Notes: generated by a model from the sequence alone, not told the origin. A DNA stretch of 38,001 bases from an uncultured Clostridia bacterium (GCA_948530865.1 CAOTKV010000019.1:1-38001); one strand, 5' to 3'; counted from the first letter of the stretch, positions 6,495 to 14,161 are shown. Program-made: numbers and translations.

Positions 6495-6917
6495 ATGAAC
6501 AAAGTAATTTTAATGGGAAGATTAACAAGAGACCCAGAAGTAAGATATACTCAAACAAATAATACTTTAGTTGCTTCATTTAGTTTAGCAGTTAATAGAA
6601 GATTTGCTAGACAAGGTGAAGAAAGACAAGCAGATTTTATTAATATTGTTGCTTGGAATAAAACTGGAGAATTTTGTAGCAAATACTTTAAAAAAGGTCA
6701 ACAAGTTTCTATAGTTGGAAGAATCCAAACAAGAACTTGGGATGATGAACAAGGTCAAAAACATTATGTTACAGAAGTAATTGCTGAAGAAGCATATTTT
6801 GCAGATAGTAAAAGAGATGGAGAAGCATCAGGAGGATTTGAAAATACATTTGGAGAATCAGTTGCACAAAATGCTGAATTCCAAGTTACATCTTCTGATG
6901 ATGATTTACCATTCTAA
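6495..6917 (+). CDS. ssb: Single-stranded DNA-binding protein SSB
   Basis: 140 residues. The OB fold occupies about residues 1-105 (MNKVILMGRLTRDPEVRYTQ at the start, DFINIVAWNKTGEF in the middle). A short flexible linker leads to the acidic tip DDDLPF, the docking site for replication and repair partners. It is slightly shorter than typical bacillary SSB because the linker is short. It lies between rpsF and rpsR, the usual Firmicute arrangement, and has a weak ribosome-binding site (AAGGCGG). Confidence 0.97.
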   Translation: MNKVILMGRLTRDPEVRYTQTNNTLVASFSLAVNRRFARQGEERQADFINIVAWNKTGEFCSKYFKKGQQVSIVGRIQTRTWDDEQGQKHYVTEVIAEEAYFADSKRDGEASGGFENTFGESVAQNAEFQVTSSDDDLPF

Positions 6918-6957
6918 TTTAATTAATATATAAAGTTAGAAGATTGGAGGATTAAAA

Positions 6958-7239
6958 ATGGCTGATAAAAAACAAAATAGAAGAAACAATAGAAATAATC
7001 AAGATGATGATTTTAACCCAAAGTTTAGAAAAATCAGAAAAAAAGTTTGTGCTTTATGTAATGATAAAAACTTTGAATTAGATTATAAAAATGCAGATCA
7101 ATTAAGAAAATTTATCAACGAAAAAGGTAAAATACTACCAAGAAGAGCAACAGGTGCTTGTGCTAAACATCAAAGAGAAATTACAACAGCTGTAAAAAGA
7201 GCAAGACATATTGCTATCATACCATATGCTCAAGATTAA
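6958..7239 (+). CDS. rpsR: 30S ribosomal protein S18, zinc-ligand form
   Basis: 93 residues. An Asn/Arg-rich N-terminal extension precedes the S18 core (ILPRRATGACAKHQREI, KRARHIAIIPY). Cysteines in VCALCNDK and GACAKH, with the following His, form the set of the zinc-binding (C+) version of S18. S18 pairs with S6 on the 30S platform. It is the last gene of the operon, followed by a strong terminator. The ribosome-binding site TTGGAGG is clear. Confidence 0.96.
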   Translation: MADKKQNRRNNRNNQDDDFNPKFRKIRKKVCALCNDKNFELDYKNADQLRKFINEKGKILPRRATGACAKHQREITTAVKRARHIAIIPYAQD

Positions 7240-7262
7240 TTGGTTATATAACAATAAAATTG

Positions 7263-7303
7263 AAAGATATTATATGTATAAACGACATATAATATCTTTT
7301 TTT
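7263..7303 (+). terminator. Terminator of the rpsF operon
   Basis: A perfect 15-base stem (7263-7277 with 7285-7299), a seven-base loop and a run of seven T. Confidence 0.92.
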
Positions 7304-7321
7304 ATTTTAAAAAACAAAAGT

Positions 7322-7371
7322 GCAATTTTCCTTAGAAAATGCTTGCTTTGAGGATAAAATTGTGATAAAAT
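7322..7371 (+). promoter_or_regulatory. Sigma-A promoter with upstream palindrome, kinase/vWA/PurA-like unit
   Basis: TTGCTT (7343-7348), a 17-base spacer, TAAAAT (7366-7371). Directly upstream, 7322-7342 is an imperfect palindrome (GCA-TTTTC ... GAAAA-TGC) abutting the -35, a position suited to a regulator. The leader also has a GTAGAAT...ATTCTAC hairpin before the AGAAAGGAG ribosome-binding site. Confidence 0.65.
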
Positions 7372-7439
7372 AGTTTACGTAAAATTTTAACAAGTAGAAT
7401 GCAAATGATTCTACAAAAAAACAAGAAAGGAGTTGTTGT

Positions 7440-8468
7440 ATGAAACGGAAATCTGAGCACGAAATAATGTCAGCAACACGTCCAGAAGATATATTCACAA
7501 TGGATCTGAATGTAATCGATCAGGAAAAAAATGAATATATTGAACGGTTTAAGCCAACAGAATATCGTGCAATCCAAAACTTCATGGTAACCAGACAAAT
7601 TAAGTTACTCTATGAAGAAGCTATATCCCGAATCAACAATGGGTGGTCTTTGAATGAACTTACTATTTGCGGCAAGAATGGGAAAGAATACAATATTCAT
7701 TACAACAATAGTTTTCCATTCAAACTTGGGCAGATGTATATTACTGCGAAATATGTGATTTATGTAGTTGATGGAAAATATGAAAAATATTACAAGAATT
7801 ACATTTCAAAGACACATTCGTATTTGAAACCTGATAAGAAAATTTGGGAATTTGCTCAGTATATGGTTCCGAATGTGGAGATTAATTTCGAAACTGTAGA
7901 AGGAAATTTCTGCATTTTTGTAAAGAAACCATGTGAGAGAATGTATCCAATGAGAGAGCTTTTGGAGTATTTTGATGGGAGTTTGAGACCTGAGTATGTT
8001 GCTTCAATTTTGACAAGGCTGTATTACTTTGCCTGCTACATGAGTTTGGTGGAAACTATTCACAATGGTATAACAATTGATAACTTATTTTTTGCACCTG
8101 GAAGAAGAACTGAAGAAGGTGAATCCTATACAGTCGAGGATATGAGAATCCTTGGTGTATATGGTGGTTGGTTCTTTACAACGTATTTTAACGAAAAAAT
8201 TCAGGGAATGCCAAAAGAGGTTTATGACATTATACCATTTGAATGCAAAGATAGAGGATATTCTTCTTTTGAAGTAGATGAGCTTTCTATCAAAAAAGTA
8301 GCAAAAGAATTACTTGGAAGTCAGCCAAACATTCCATTGCCAATGAAAGAGTGGATAAACAAAAACAAAATTTCCAAGGATCCTAAAACGGAATATCATG
8401 ATTGGGAAGAAGTAAGACGTAAGTCATTTGGTGGTCGTAGATTCGTCGATATGGACGTTTCTATATAA
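7440..8468 (+). CDS. Degenerate protein-kinase-fold protein (predicted pseudokinase)
   Basis: 342 residues, cytoplasmic. I read a kinase-like C-lobe: H208-N-G-I-T-I-D-N215 lines up with the HxDxxxxN catalytic loop, with the Asp changed to Gly (G210) and the Lys to Thr. The following metal-binding DFG is not recognisable (RILGVYGGW). An acidic helix DELSIKKVAKELLG resembles helix F. If the fold is right, it is catalytically dead or unconventional. The N-terminal 130 residues are a mixed alpha/beta region without a clear glycine loop. It heads the plus-strand unit, 29 bases before the vWA gene. Codon use (CGG, CGT, CGA arginines) differs from the core genes. Fold assignment is by eye and unconfirmed. 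Confidence 0.55.
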   Translation: MKRKSEHEIMSATRPEDIFTMDLNVIDQEKNEYIERFKPTEYRAIQNFMVTRQIKLLYEEAISRINNGWSLNELTICGKNGKEYNIHYNNSFPFKLGQMYITAKYVIYVVDGKYEKYYKNYISKTHSYLKPDKKIWEFAQYMVPNVEINFETVEGNFCIFVKKPCERMYPMRELLEYFDGSLRPEYVASILTRLYYFACYMSLVETIHNGITIDNLFFAPGRRTEEGESYTVEDMRILGVYGGWFFTTYFNEKIQGMPKEVYDIIPFECKDRGYSSFEVDELSIKKVAKELLGSQPNIPLPMKEWINKNKISKDPKTEYHDWEEVRRKSFGGRRFVDMDVSI

Positions 8469-8497
8469 CAAAATAACATTTATAGGAGGTAAACAAG

Positions 8498-9523
8498 ATG
8501 GGTGGAAGAGCACCGAGTAGTTACGAAATTGACAGTCATTACAAATCGAGAGATTATTATGGAGGCAGCTATTACAGCAGTGGGAGCAGCTACAGTAGTT
8601 ATGGCAGTCGGTCCAGCGATGTAGAAGTTCCTAAACGGCGGATAACTTCGGCAGAGCAGGTTTTTAAATCCAGCAGAATGATCGATGAATTCAATCCTGC
8701 CAAAATGAAGCTTCCGAGAGAAGCTTGTGATTCGGCACTGAGCCCGAAGTCCAGAGGAATAATCTTTGCAGAAGATGTAACAGGTTCCATGGGAAAATAT
8801 TTGCTTAGCCTTATTCAGACGCAGTATCCAAGGCTCTTTAAAGCAATTCTTAACAGATATTCTTTCAACCCTCATATCATGTTTATGGGAGTCGGAGATG
8901 TCGCGGTATATGATGATGCACCGCTTCAGGCAACTCAGTTTGAATCTGATTTGAGGATGCTGGAACAGCTTGAAAAGATTTGGCTTGAAAAAGGCGGTGG
9001 TAGAAATGCTTTTGAAAGCTACATTTTGCCTTGGTATTTTGCAGGCAAGTATTGTAAGATGGACTGCTTCGATAAACGTGGAGAGAAGGGATTCTTATTC
9101 ACGTTTGGTGACGAGGAGCCTACTCCATATCTTACTGCTCAGGAACTCAGAAGGGTTTTTGGAGACAGAAAGGATTTGGATACCAGAACTGTAACTGCCA
9201 CGGACTGCCTTGAAATGGCATCTGAGAAGTTCCATTGTTATCATATCATTCTGCATGGAAGCAATTATGAGTGGTGTGAAATGGATAAATGGTATGAACT
9301 TCTCGGTGGTCATGCATGTGATCTGAGTGATTACGATTGCTTGCCAGAACTGATTTGTGCAATCATAGATATGTACGAAGGTTGTTCTAAGACCGAAGCG
9401 ATTGAAAAGATTGAAGATTCAAATGCACGTTATGTTGTCAGAGAAGCTTTGATGAAGCATGAAGAACATGTTAAGGACGAAAAAGTCGTAGCTGAAGAGC
9501 ACGGCAAAATCGAGATTTTCTAA
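8498..9523 (+). CDS. von Willebrand factor A (vWA) domain protein
   Basis: 341 residues. Residues 1-45 are a low-complexity Ser/Tyr/Gly tract, possibly a site for modification or assembly. A vWA domain spans about 85-315. Its metal site (MIDAS) reads D93-V-T95-G-S97 after the hydrophobic strand GIIFAE, and FTFGDEEP (D205) supplies the later acidic residue. A charged C-terminal helix follows. vWA domains are metal-dependent protein-binding modules that often work with kinases and AAA ATPases; here a kinase-fold gene is directly upstream. There is no signal peptide, so it acts in the cytoplasm. The ribosome-binding site ATAGGAGGT is strong. Composition is foreign to the core genome (many CGG, CTG and GCC-type codons). 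Confidence 0.75.
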   Translation: MGGRAPSSYEIDSHYKSRDYYGGSYYSSGSSYSSYGSRSSDVEVPKRRITSAEQVFKSSRMIDEFNPAKMKLPREACDSALSPKSRGIIFAEDVTGSMGKYLLSLIQTQYPRLFKAILNRYSFNPHIMFMGVGDVAVYDDAPLQATQFESDLRMLEQLEKIWLEKGGGRNAFESYILPWYFAGKYCKMDCFDKRGEKGFLFTFGDEEPTPYLTAQELRRVFGDRKDLDTRTVTATDCLEMASEKFHCYHIILHGSNYEWCEMDKWYELLGGHACDLSDYDCLPELICAIIDMYEGCSKTEAIEKIEDSNARYVVREALMKHEEHVKDEKVVAEEHGKIEIF

Positions 9524-9535
9524 ACAGCAACCTTG

Positions 9536-9564
9536 GGAGGAGTATACTTTATGCTCCTCCTTTT
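9536..9564 (+). terminator. Hairpin between vWA and PurA-like genes (terminator or attenuator)
   Basis: GGAGGAGTAT (9536-9545) pairs with 9551-9560 (one G-U) around a five-base loop, followed by TTTT. The next gene begins 17 bases later and I see no promoter of its own. This therefore probably lowers, rather than blocks, expression of the third gene. Confidence 0.7.
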
Positions 9565-9581
9565 GTAAAAAAGGAGAAAAA

Positions 9582-10808
9582 ATGATAAAAGCATATGCGG
9601 TAGTAGGTTCTGGATGGGGAGATGAAGGAAAAGGAAATGTGACAGATATTTTATGTAGTCGAAATCCTTCAAATACCATAAATGTTAGAATTAATGGTGG
9701 TGCTCAGGCATCACATACAGTTGTGACTGATGGGAAACGGCATGCATTTAGCCACTTTGGTTCAGGTACTTTTGCAGGTTCTCCAACTTATTTAAGTAAG
9801 GAATTTATTGTGAATCTATTTTCATTTGATATGGAACTGTGCAAATTAGCTGAAGAATTTGCTATAAATCCAGTGGTATGTGTCAATCCTGAATGCAGAG
9901 TAACAACATTTTGGGATATGAATATAAACCAAATGATTGAAACTATGCGTGCAGAAAATAGGCATGGAAGCTGTGGTTTTGGAATCAATGAAACAGTTCA
10001 TAGAAGTAAATATGATGATTACAAAATTACAGTTATGGACTTGTTTTCAGAAGATAAACTTCGTAAAAAGTTGGAGCAAATTCAAAATATTTATGTTCCA
10101 ATGCGTCTTAAAAATAAGTACAATCTACATCTAGAAGATCTTCCTGAAAAATATGTAAAAGATTTTCAAAACTCTGATACAATTGATATGACTATTAAAA
10201 TGGCAAAAAATTTTACTCAGAATGTAACTGTTATGGATGATAGCATTTTAAGTAGATTTGAAATTGCTGTTTTTGAAGGAGCACAGGGATTGCTTTTAGA
10301 TCAGGGATTTGAAAAATTTTGGCCAAATGTTACAACCTCTAATACAGGGGTAAAAAACATGGTAGATATTTTAAAAGCTATTAAATTTGATGGTGAAGTA
10401 GAAGTCTATAATGTTTCGAGATGCTATGCTACACGTCATGGAAGAGGAAAATTCCCTACCGAAACAAATGGGAAACCGTATAAGAATATAGTTGATTTAA
10501 CCAATATGCCAAATGAATTTCAGGAACATTTGCGTTTTGGAATTCTTGATTTGGATTTGCTTTTGGAAGCATTAAAAGGAGATTATAGTAAAAACTTTGA
10601 ATTAAAAGCAAAAAGAAATATGGTATTTACCTGTTTTGATCAACTGGATGATGAGGTTTTTTATAAGTTTAATGGAGAGAAGATAACTGTTTCAAAACAA
10701 AACTTTCTTGAAGAAATAAAGAAAATTCTTTGTGAGCACACTGCTTATCCTATAAATGATGTATATGTTACGAAAGGAGAAGCGAGAGATAAATTAGTGA
10801 AGATATAA
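9582..10808 (+). CDS. Divergent adenylosuccinate synthetase (PurA)-like enzyme
   Basis: 408 residues with the PurA fold signature. PurA makes adenylosuccinate from IMP, aspartate and GTP. Retained: the P-loop GSGWGDEGKG with its catalytic Asp, the SHTVV histidine, FEGAQGLLLDQ, VTTSNT and RCYATRHGRGKFPTE. Changed: the segment matching PurA GGHNAGHT is GGAQASHT, the second P-loop lysine is Asn (GKGN), and the RGIGPAY substrate loop is replaced by HGSCGFGINETVHR. These changes lie at the nucleotide-substrate side, so the acceptor may not be IMP. The P-loop Asp argues against the phage PurZ type. It is the third gene of the plus-strand unit and ends at a strong terminator. Confident as a family member, unsure of the substrate. 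Confidence 0.8.
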   Translation: MIKAYAVVGSGWGDEGKGNVTDILCSRNPSNTINVRINGGAQASHTVVTDGKRHAFSHFGSGTFAGSPTYLSKEFIVNLFSFDMELCKLAEEFAINPVVCVNPECRVTTFWDMNINQMIETMRAENRHGSCGFGINETVHRSKYDDYKITVMDLFSEDKLRKKLEQIQNIYVPMRLKNKYNLHLEDLPEKYVKDFQNSDTIDMTIKMAKNFTQNVTVMDDSILSRFEIAVFEGAQGLLLDQGFEKFWPNVTTSNTGVKNMVDILKAIKFDGEVEVYNVSRCYATRHGRGKFPTETNGKPYKNIVDLTNMPNEFQEHLRFGILDLDLLLEALKGDYSKNFELKAKRNMVFTCFDQLDDEVFYKFNGEKITVSKQNFLEEIKKILCEHTAYPINDVYVTKGEARDKLVKI

Positions 10809-10812
10809 AAAG

Positions 10813-10850
10813 CTCGCGGTCTGCAATTTGCAAACCGCGAGTCTTTTTTT
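10813..10850. terminator. Shared bidirectional terminator of the convergent island units
   Basis: 10813-10841 folds into a 14-pair stem with one mismatch and a single-base centre (CTCGCGGT...ACCGCGAG), followed by TCTTTTTTTT on the plus strand. On the minus side it is followed by TTTT. It separates the PurA-like gene from the zinc-ribbon gene. Confidence 0.9.
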
Positions 10851-10856
10851 TATACA

Positions 10857-11132
10857 TTACTTTTTGGAAGTTACAGTGTACGATACTCCAGCGCCAAGAG
10901 GGATGGTAGTGTTTCCTTTGGAATTAATAGTAATCCCATCAGCTGTTTTATAGCTGATTGAGGTTACACCACTTTTTCCCATATTGGCGTAGATTTTTGA
11001 TGATTTCTTAACAAGTTTCCGACCACATTGGGTACAAAATTTGGAATTTTCATCATAGGCGAGTTTGCAATTTTCACAAAAGCAAAATGCTTTTTCGCCA
11101 ATCAGAATTTTCCTTCTGACATTTATGCCCAT
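10857..11132 (-). CDS. Small zinc-ribbon protein
   Basis: 91 residues. One zinc ribbon, C-E-N-C ... F-C-T-Q-C-G (about residues 19-38), is followed by a small beta-rich domain (SISYKTADGITINSKGN..IPLGAGVSYTV). The ribosome-binding site AAGGAGT lies inside the end of the upstream gene and only four bases separate stop and start. It is thus the second gene of the minus-strand unit and likely coupled. Function unknown; the ribbon suggests binding to protein or nucleic acid rather than catalysis. Confidence 0.8.
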   Translation of the reverse strand: MGINVRRKILIGEKAFCFCENCKLAYDENSKFCTQCGRKLVKKSSKIYANMGKSGVTSISYKTADGITINSKGNTTIPLGAGVSYTVTSKK

Positions 11133-11136
11133 AGGC

Positions 11137-12783
11137 TTACTCCTTGTTTACTTCGTCAGCGGCTTTTTCTACCACAGGCTTTTCTACCGAAGCCTTTTTG
11201 GCTGTTCTGGATGTTCCGCCAGTCTTGGCAGTTCTTTTACCAGAACTGGTGGCTTTTGCCTTTGGAGTTACCAGCTCATAAACCTTACTCAGATCAGCAC
11301 CACATGTGGAGCAGAACTTCGCTCCTTCAGGAACTTTTGCATTGCACTTCGGGCAGGTATCTGTTACCACTTTTTGTCCGCAGTGATGGCAGAACTTTGC
11401 ACCATCACTCAGCTTAGCGCCACAGTTCGTGCAGTGTTTGCCTTTCTGAACTGTATGAGCACCACAGTTGGAACAGAAATTAGTTCCTGCTGGATACTCT
11501 TCGTCGCAGTTCGGGCATACTACAGTATCATCTGTCTGAACAGTTACAGCCGGAATTGCCGGAGTTGCAGGAGCAGATCCAGTCAGATTGCCGAAGAAAT
11601 CAAATCCGCCAGCAGTGCCGCCGTTCATGATCTGATTAAGCAACCAATACTGCATCATACCGCCTTCATCAGAGTCATTTCCGAGAGCTCCCATTGCCAG
11701 CAGCATCGGGAGATTGCTGAACATATCTTTATTGTTCCCCATAAGCAGGAGCATTCCCAGTCCATTCATGGAGTCATCGCCGATTCCATCCAGAGAGAAT
11801 TCGCTTTCGCCTTTGGACCACTGAGTCATGCAGATTGCGGCCAGAACATTTTTGCTCATATCAGTTTCGGAACCACGATCAAACATCGTGCGCGGATCCA
11901 GTGCCACAACTCTGGTGTAGAAATTCATGCCAGGGATGACACACTCGCTCAGAATCTTCTGAATTACAGTGCCTTCAACTGCATCAACCAGAGTAGCCAT
12001 GTTTCCATCGACAGCCTGGACATAGTAGTACTTACCGTCCATTTTATAGAGCTGGTCGATCTTCAAGGTCTGATCTGGAAGCAGGAATACACGGAAGTCG
12101 CCGAACTTCATGCCAGCATAGTTTTTGAGTGTCTTTGTTGCAGGATCATACACGGTATAGTCGCCGGTCCGCAAATTTTTGATTGCTACGCCCATAAAGG
12201 TGGCAGCGATGTTCTGATCTTTGGATACGCCGATTTCGAAATTCATACCAAACATTTTCTTGAAGTTATTAGTTTTCATTTTTTTTCCTCCTCTTATAGA
12301 TGAATTGGTTGATTGTGTTATACCAAAATACTCTGAAAGAGCATTTTTGATATCTTTTGGATCGAATGAAACTGCAGCAATAGATGTGCTACTTTCCTCA
12401 TTAACGAGATGAGAGCAGTCCTGGTTCTTTTCTTCACAATGCCAACAACTGTGTGGAATATAGCCATATTCGATTGGTATTTCAAAGGAAATGAAATCAC
12501 TTCTTTCCTTTAAAGCCTCTCTGAGCATTTCCACATATTTGTCAAACGAAAGCCAGTAGGGCTTGAAACAAATATGACCTTTATGGCAGACATTGTCATA
12601 TTGAAGTAAGAGAGAACCGTCAGGCTCCAATCTTTTTAGGAGCTGGTATTTCCCGATAGAAATAATGCCATCTTCAAAAAACGGACGATCACGGGTATTG
12701 GGGGAATTGAGTTCGTTATAGGCATCAAAATGATATCCTTTAGGAACTAATTCCCGTACAGCTGAAGCGTTACCGTACGACAT
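11137..12783 (-). CDS. Multi-zinc-ribbon protein; fused frame with an internal start
   Basis: 548 residues in one frame. Part A (1-168) has a CxxC...C cluster (SCWHCEEKNQDCSH) and ends SSIRGGKK. Part B (from M169) has a beta-rich N-terminal domain (about 170-310), a Met/Gly-rich helical region (MLLLMGNNKD, MLLAMGALGND), three double-cysteine ribbons (CPNC..CSNCG, HCTNCG..CHHCG, CPKC..CSTCG) and a Lys/Ala/Thr-rich basic tail. RGGKK is the translation of a strong Shine-Dalgarno in front of M169, so two products are likely: full length and a 380-residue part B. Part A may be a gene that lost its stop. The start at 12783 has AAGGAGGT and a good sigma-A promoter. Codon use is foreign. No established function. 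Confidence 0.75.
   Translation of the reverse strand: MSYGNASAVRELVPKGYHFDAYNELNSPNTRDRPFFEDGIISIGKYQLLKRLEPDGSLLLQYDNVCHKGHICFKPYWLSFDKYVEMLREALKERSDFISFEIPIEYGYIPHSCWHCEEKNQDCSHLVNEESSTSIAAVSFDPKDIKNALSEYFGITQSTNSSIRGGKKMKTNNFKKMFGMNFEIGVSKDQNIAATFMGVAIKNLRTGDYTVYDPATKTLKNYAGMKFGDFRVFLLPDQTLKIDQLYKMDGKYYYVQAVDGNMATLVDAVEGTVIQKILSECVIPGMNFYTRVVALDPRTMFDRGSETDMSKNVLAAICMTQWSKGESEFSLDGIGDDSMNGLGMLLLMGNNKDMFSNLPMLLAMGALGNDSDEGGMMQYWLLNQIMNGGTAGGFDFFGNLTGSAPATPAIPAVTVQTDDTVVCPNCDEEYPAGTNFCSNCGAHTVQKGKHCTNCGAKLSDGAKFCHHCGQKVVTDTCPKCNAKVPEGAKFCSTCGADLSKVYELVTPKAKATSSGKRTAKTGGTSRTAKKASVEKPVVEKAADEVNKE
12277..12293 (-). promoter_or_regulatory. Internal Shine-Dalgarno and ATG inside the fused zinc-ribbon frame
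   Basis: On the minus strand GAGGAGG (12293-12287) precedes ATG (12279-12277) by about eight bases, in frame with the long gene. It is as strong as any ribosome-binding site in the window, so internal initiation is expected. Confidence 0.7.
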
Positions 12784-12854
12784 ATTATACCTCCTTTTTC
12801 AATGTACAGTGCTTCAAATGAAGCGTTTTTAAGGTATTTAAAAATAACACCCAC

Positions 12855-12883
12855 ATTATACAACATATTATGTAAATTGTAAA
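12855..12883 (-). promoter_or_regulatory. Sigma-A promoter of the zinc-ribbon unit
   Basis: On the minus strand TTTACA (12883-12878), a 17-base spacer, TATAAT (12860-12855). Confidence 0.8.
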
Positions 12884-12895
12884 TAGATATTTTGA

Positions 12896-12943
12896 AAAAA
12901 TATAAAAAATCAAAGAACCCTGCACACTTGTGCAGGGTCTTTG
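12896..12943 (-). terminator. Terminator of the TPM-like gene
   Basis: A long stem (12911-12926 with 12929-12943, one bulged A; CCCTGCAC/GTGCAGGG core), followed on the minus strand by ATTTTTTATATTTTTTC. Confidence 0.88.
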
Positions 12944-12950
12944 ATAGAAA

Positions 12951-13496
12951 CTATTCGAATAAAAGTCTTTCTGTAAAGTCATTTAGTTTCTTATTCCACT
13001 TACTTCCATCACTACTGCCGTTGATATCATCTAGTAGATAATCAATTTCCCGATCGCCAATTACTGTATTTGCAAGCTCTCCAATAGCATAATACTCTGT
13101 ACTTGAAAACCAGCCTGCAGGAATTACAAGTAGAATGTGAGCTTCATCGTCAAACATTTCATAGTATTTTTCTTCTACTTTGCGGTCGCTCCATGAGTCA
13201 CGAGATGACATAACAACTATTTGAATATTGGTTTTCTCATGTAGATTTTTCAGTCCAGAAATTAGTTCATTGGTATTTGAAAAATATTCTTCTTTATCGA
13301 TGACATAAGATGAATATGTTTCATAAGTACCTTCCAGGGGTTTTTTGCCACTTATATCAGAAGCAATTGCTTCTATAAAAAGAAGAACAATTATTGCTAC
13401 TATAAGTATAGCAATTTCAACTCCACTGACTGAACCTGAACCGTGGTAATGATGATGATGATGATGACTATGACTGTGATGACCTCCATGTGCCAT
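12951..13496 (-). CDS. His-rich membrane protein with TPM-like domain
   Basis: 181 residues. The N-terminus is a histidine cluster (HHSHSHHHHHHYH), likely metal-binding. A transmembrane helix follows (about residues 25-45). Then comes an alpha/beta domain (about 65-175) with NIQIVVMSSRDSW and AHILLVIPAGWFS strands, resembling the TPM (YgcG/Psb32-type) domain. The start at 13496 is preferred to the upstream ATG at 13511. GGAGG (13509-13505) is eight bases from 13496, whereas it overlaps the 13511 codon, which has no site of its own. The gene has its own promoter and terminator. A second TPM gene lies at 21605. The domain call is by pattern and moderately sure; the histidine tract is directly visible. 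Confidence 0.7.
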   Translation of the reverse strand: MAHGGHHSHSHHHHHHYHGSGSVSGVEIAILIVAIIVLLFIEAIASDISGKKPLEGTYETYSSYVIDKEEYFSNTNELISGLKNLHEKTNIQIVVMSSRDSWSDRKVEEKYYEMFDDEAHILLVIPAGWFSSTEYYAIGELANTVIGDREIDYLLDDINGSSDGSKWNKKLNDFTERLLFE

Positions 13497-13541
13497 AATT
13501 ATGACCTCCATTATGAATAAGTGTTGTTAGGTTACATAATA

Positions 13542-13570
13542 ATTATAACATTTATATACTAAGATTTCAA
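13542..13570 (-). promoter_or_regulatory. Sigma-A promoter of the TPM-like gene
   Basis: On the minus strand TTGAAA (13570-13565), a 17-base spacer, TATAAT (13547-13542). Confidence 0.8.
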
Positions 13571-13594
13571 CATATGTAAATTGCCAAAAAGATA

Positions 13595-13623
13595 TTGAAA
13601 TTTACTTGATAAGACTATATAAT
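13595..13623 (+). promoter_or_regulatory. Sigma-A promoter of dut
   Basis: TTGAAA (13595-13600), a 17-base spacer, TATAAT (13618-13623). Confidence 0.82.
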
Positions 13624-13654
13624 AACGAAAAAGATTAATGGAGGAAAAATAGTA

Positions 13655-14116
13655 ATGAACAAAAAACGAGGATTTGAAATAGCAAAAGGATTTGAAAATG
13701 CAGGGATAAATTTACCAGTTAGAAAAACAAAATATTCAGCAGGATATGATATTGAAGCAGCTGAAGATATTGTAATCCCAGCATTTAAAAGAGGAAATAA
13801 GCCAACTTTAGTAAAAACAGGATTAAAATCATATATGGAAGATGATGAAATGCTTTTACTATATAATAGAAGTTCTAATCCTGGAAAAAAAGGATTAATA
13901 TTAGCTAATAGTGTAGGTGTTGTTGACAAGGATTATTATGGAAATCAAGATAATGATGGACATATAATGTTTGCTTTTTATAATATAAAAGATGAAGATG
14001 TAGAAATAAAAAAAGGAGATGCAATAGGACAAGCAATATTCCAAAAATATTTAGTAACAGATGATGATTCAGCAGCTGGTGAAAGAATGGGTGGTTTTGG
14101 CTCAACAAACAAATAA
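13655..14116 (+). CDS. dut: dUTP diphosphatase (dUTPase), trimeric type
   Basis: 153 residues with all five motifs of the trimeric dUTPase fold: AGYDIEA (1), NRSSN (2), GVVDKDYYGN (3), GDAIGQAIFQKY (4) and the C-terminal RMGGFGST (5) that closes over the active site. It hydrolyses dUTP to dUMP and pyrophosphate, keeping uracil out of DNA and feeding dTMP synthesis. Motif 3 has Asp, Tyr and Gly at the expected sites. The ribosome-binding site is TGGAGG. The gene is monocistronic between its own promoter and terminator, immediately after the accessory island, with core-genome codon use. Confidence 0.93.
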   Translation: MNKKRGFEIAKGFENAGINLPVRKTKYSAGYDIEAAEDIVIPAFKRGNKPTLVKTGLKSYMEDDEMLLLYNRSSNPGKKGLILANSVGVVDKDYYGNQDNDGHIMFAFYNIKDEDVEIKKGDAIGQAIFQKYLVTDDDSAAGERMGGFGSTNK

Positions 14117-14128
14117 ATAATATATTAA

Positions 14129-14161
14129 AACTCTTGCAAAAGCTTTTTGCAAGAGTTTTTC
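14129..14161 (+). terminator. Terminator of dut
   Basis: A perfect 13-base stem (14129-14141 with 14145-14157, CTCTTGC/GCAAGAG core), loop GCT, and T-rich tail. Confidence 0.92.

Noticed and set aside
7440..9523. Tellurium-resistance (Ter) operon
   Set aside because: Only the vWA and kinase-like parts are reminiscent; no TerD, TerC, TelA or phosphatase is present.
9582..10808. Phage-type PurZ (Z-genome synthesis)
   Set aside because: The P-loop catalytic Asp of PurA is retained, and no accompanying Z-genome genes are present.
11065..12303. 412-codon plus-strand open frame
   Set aside because: It is antisense to the zinc-ribbon gene, whose CxxC ribbons, promoter and ribosome-binding sites are on the minus strand; the product is Cys/His/Ser-rich mirror sequence.
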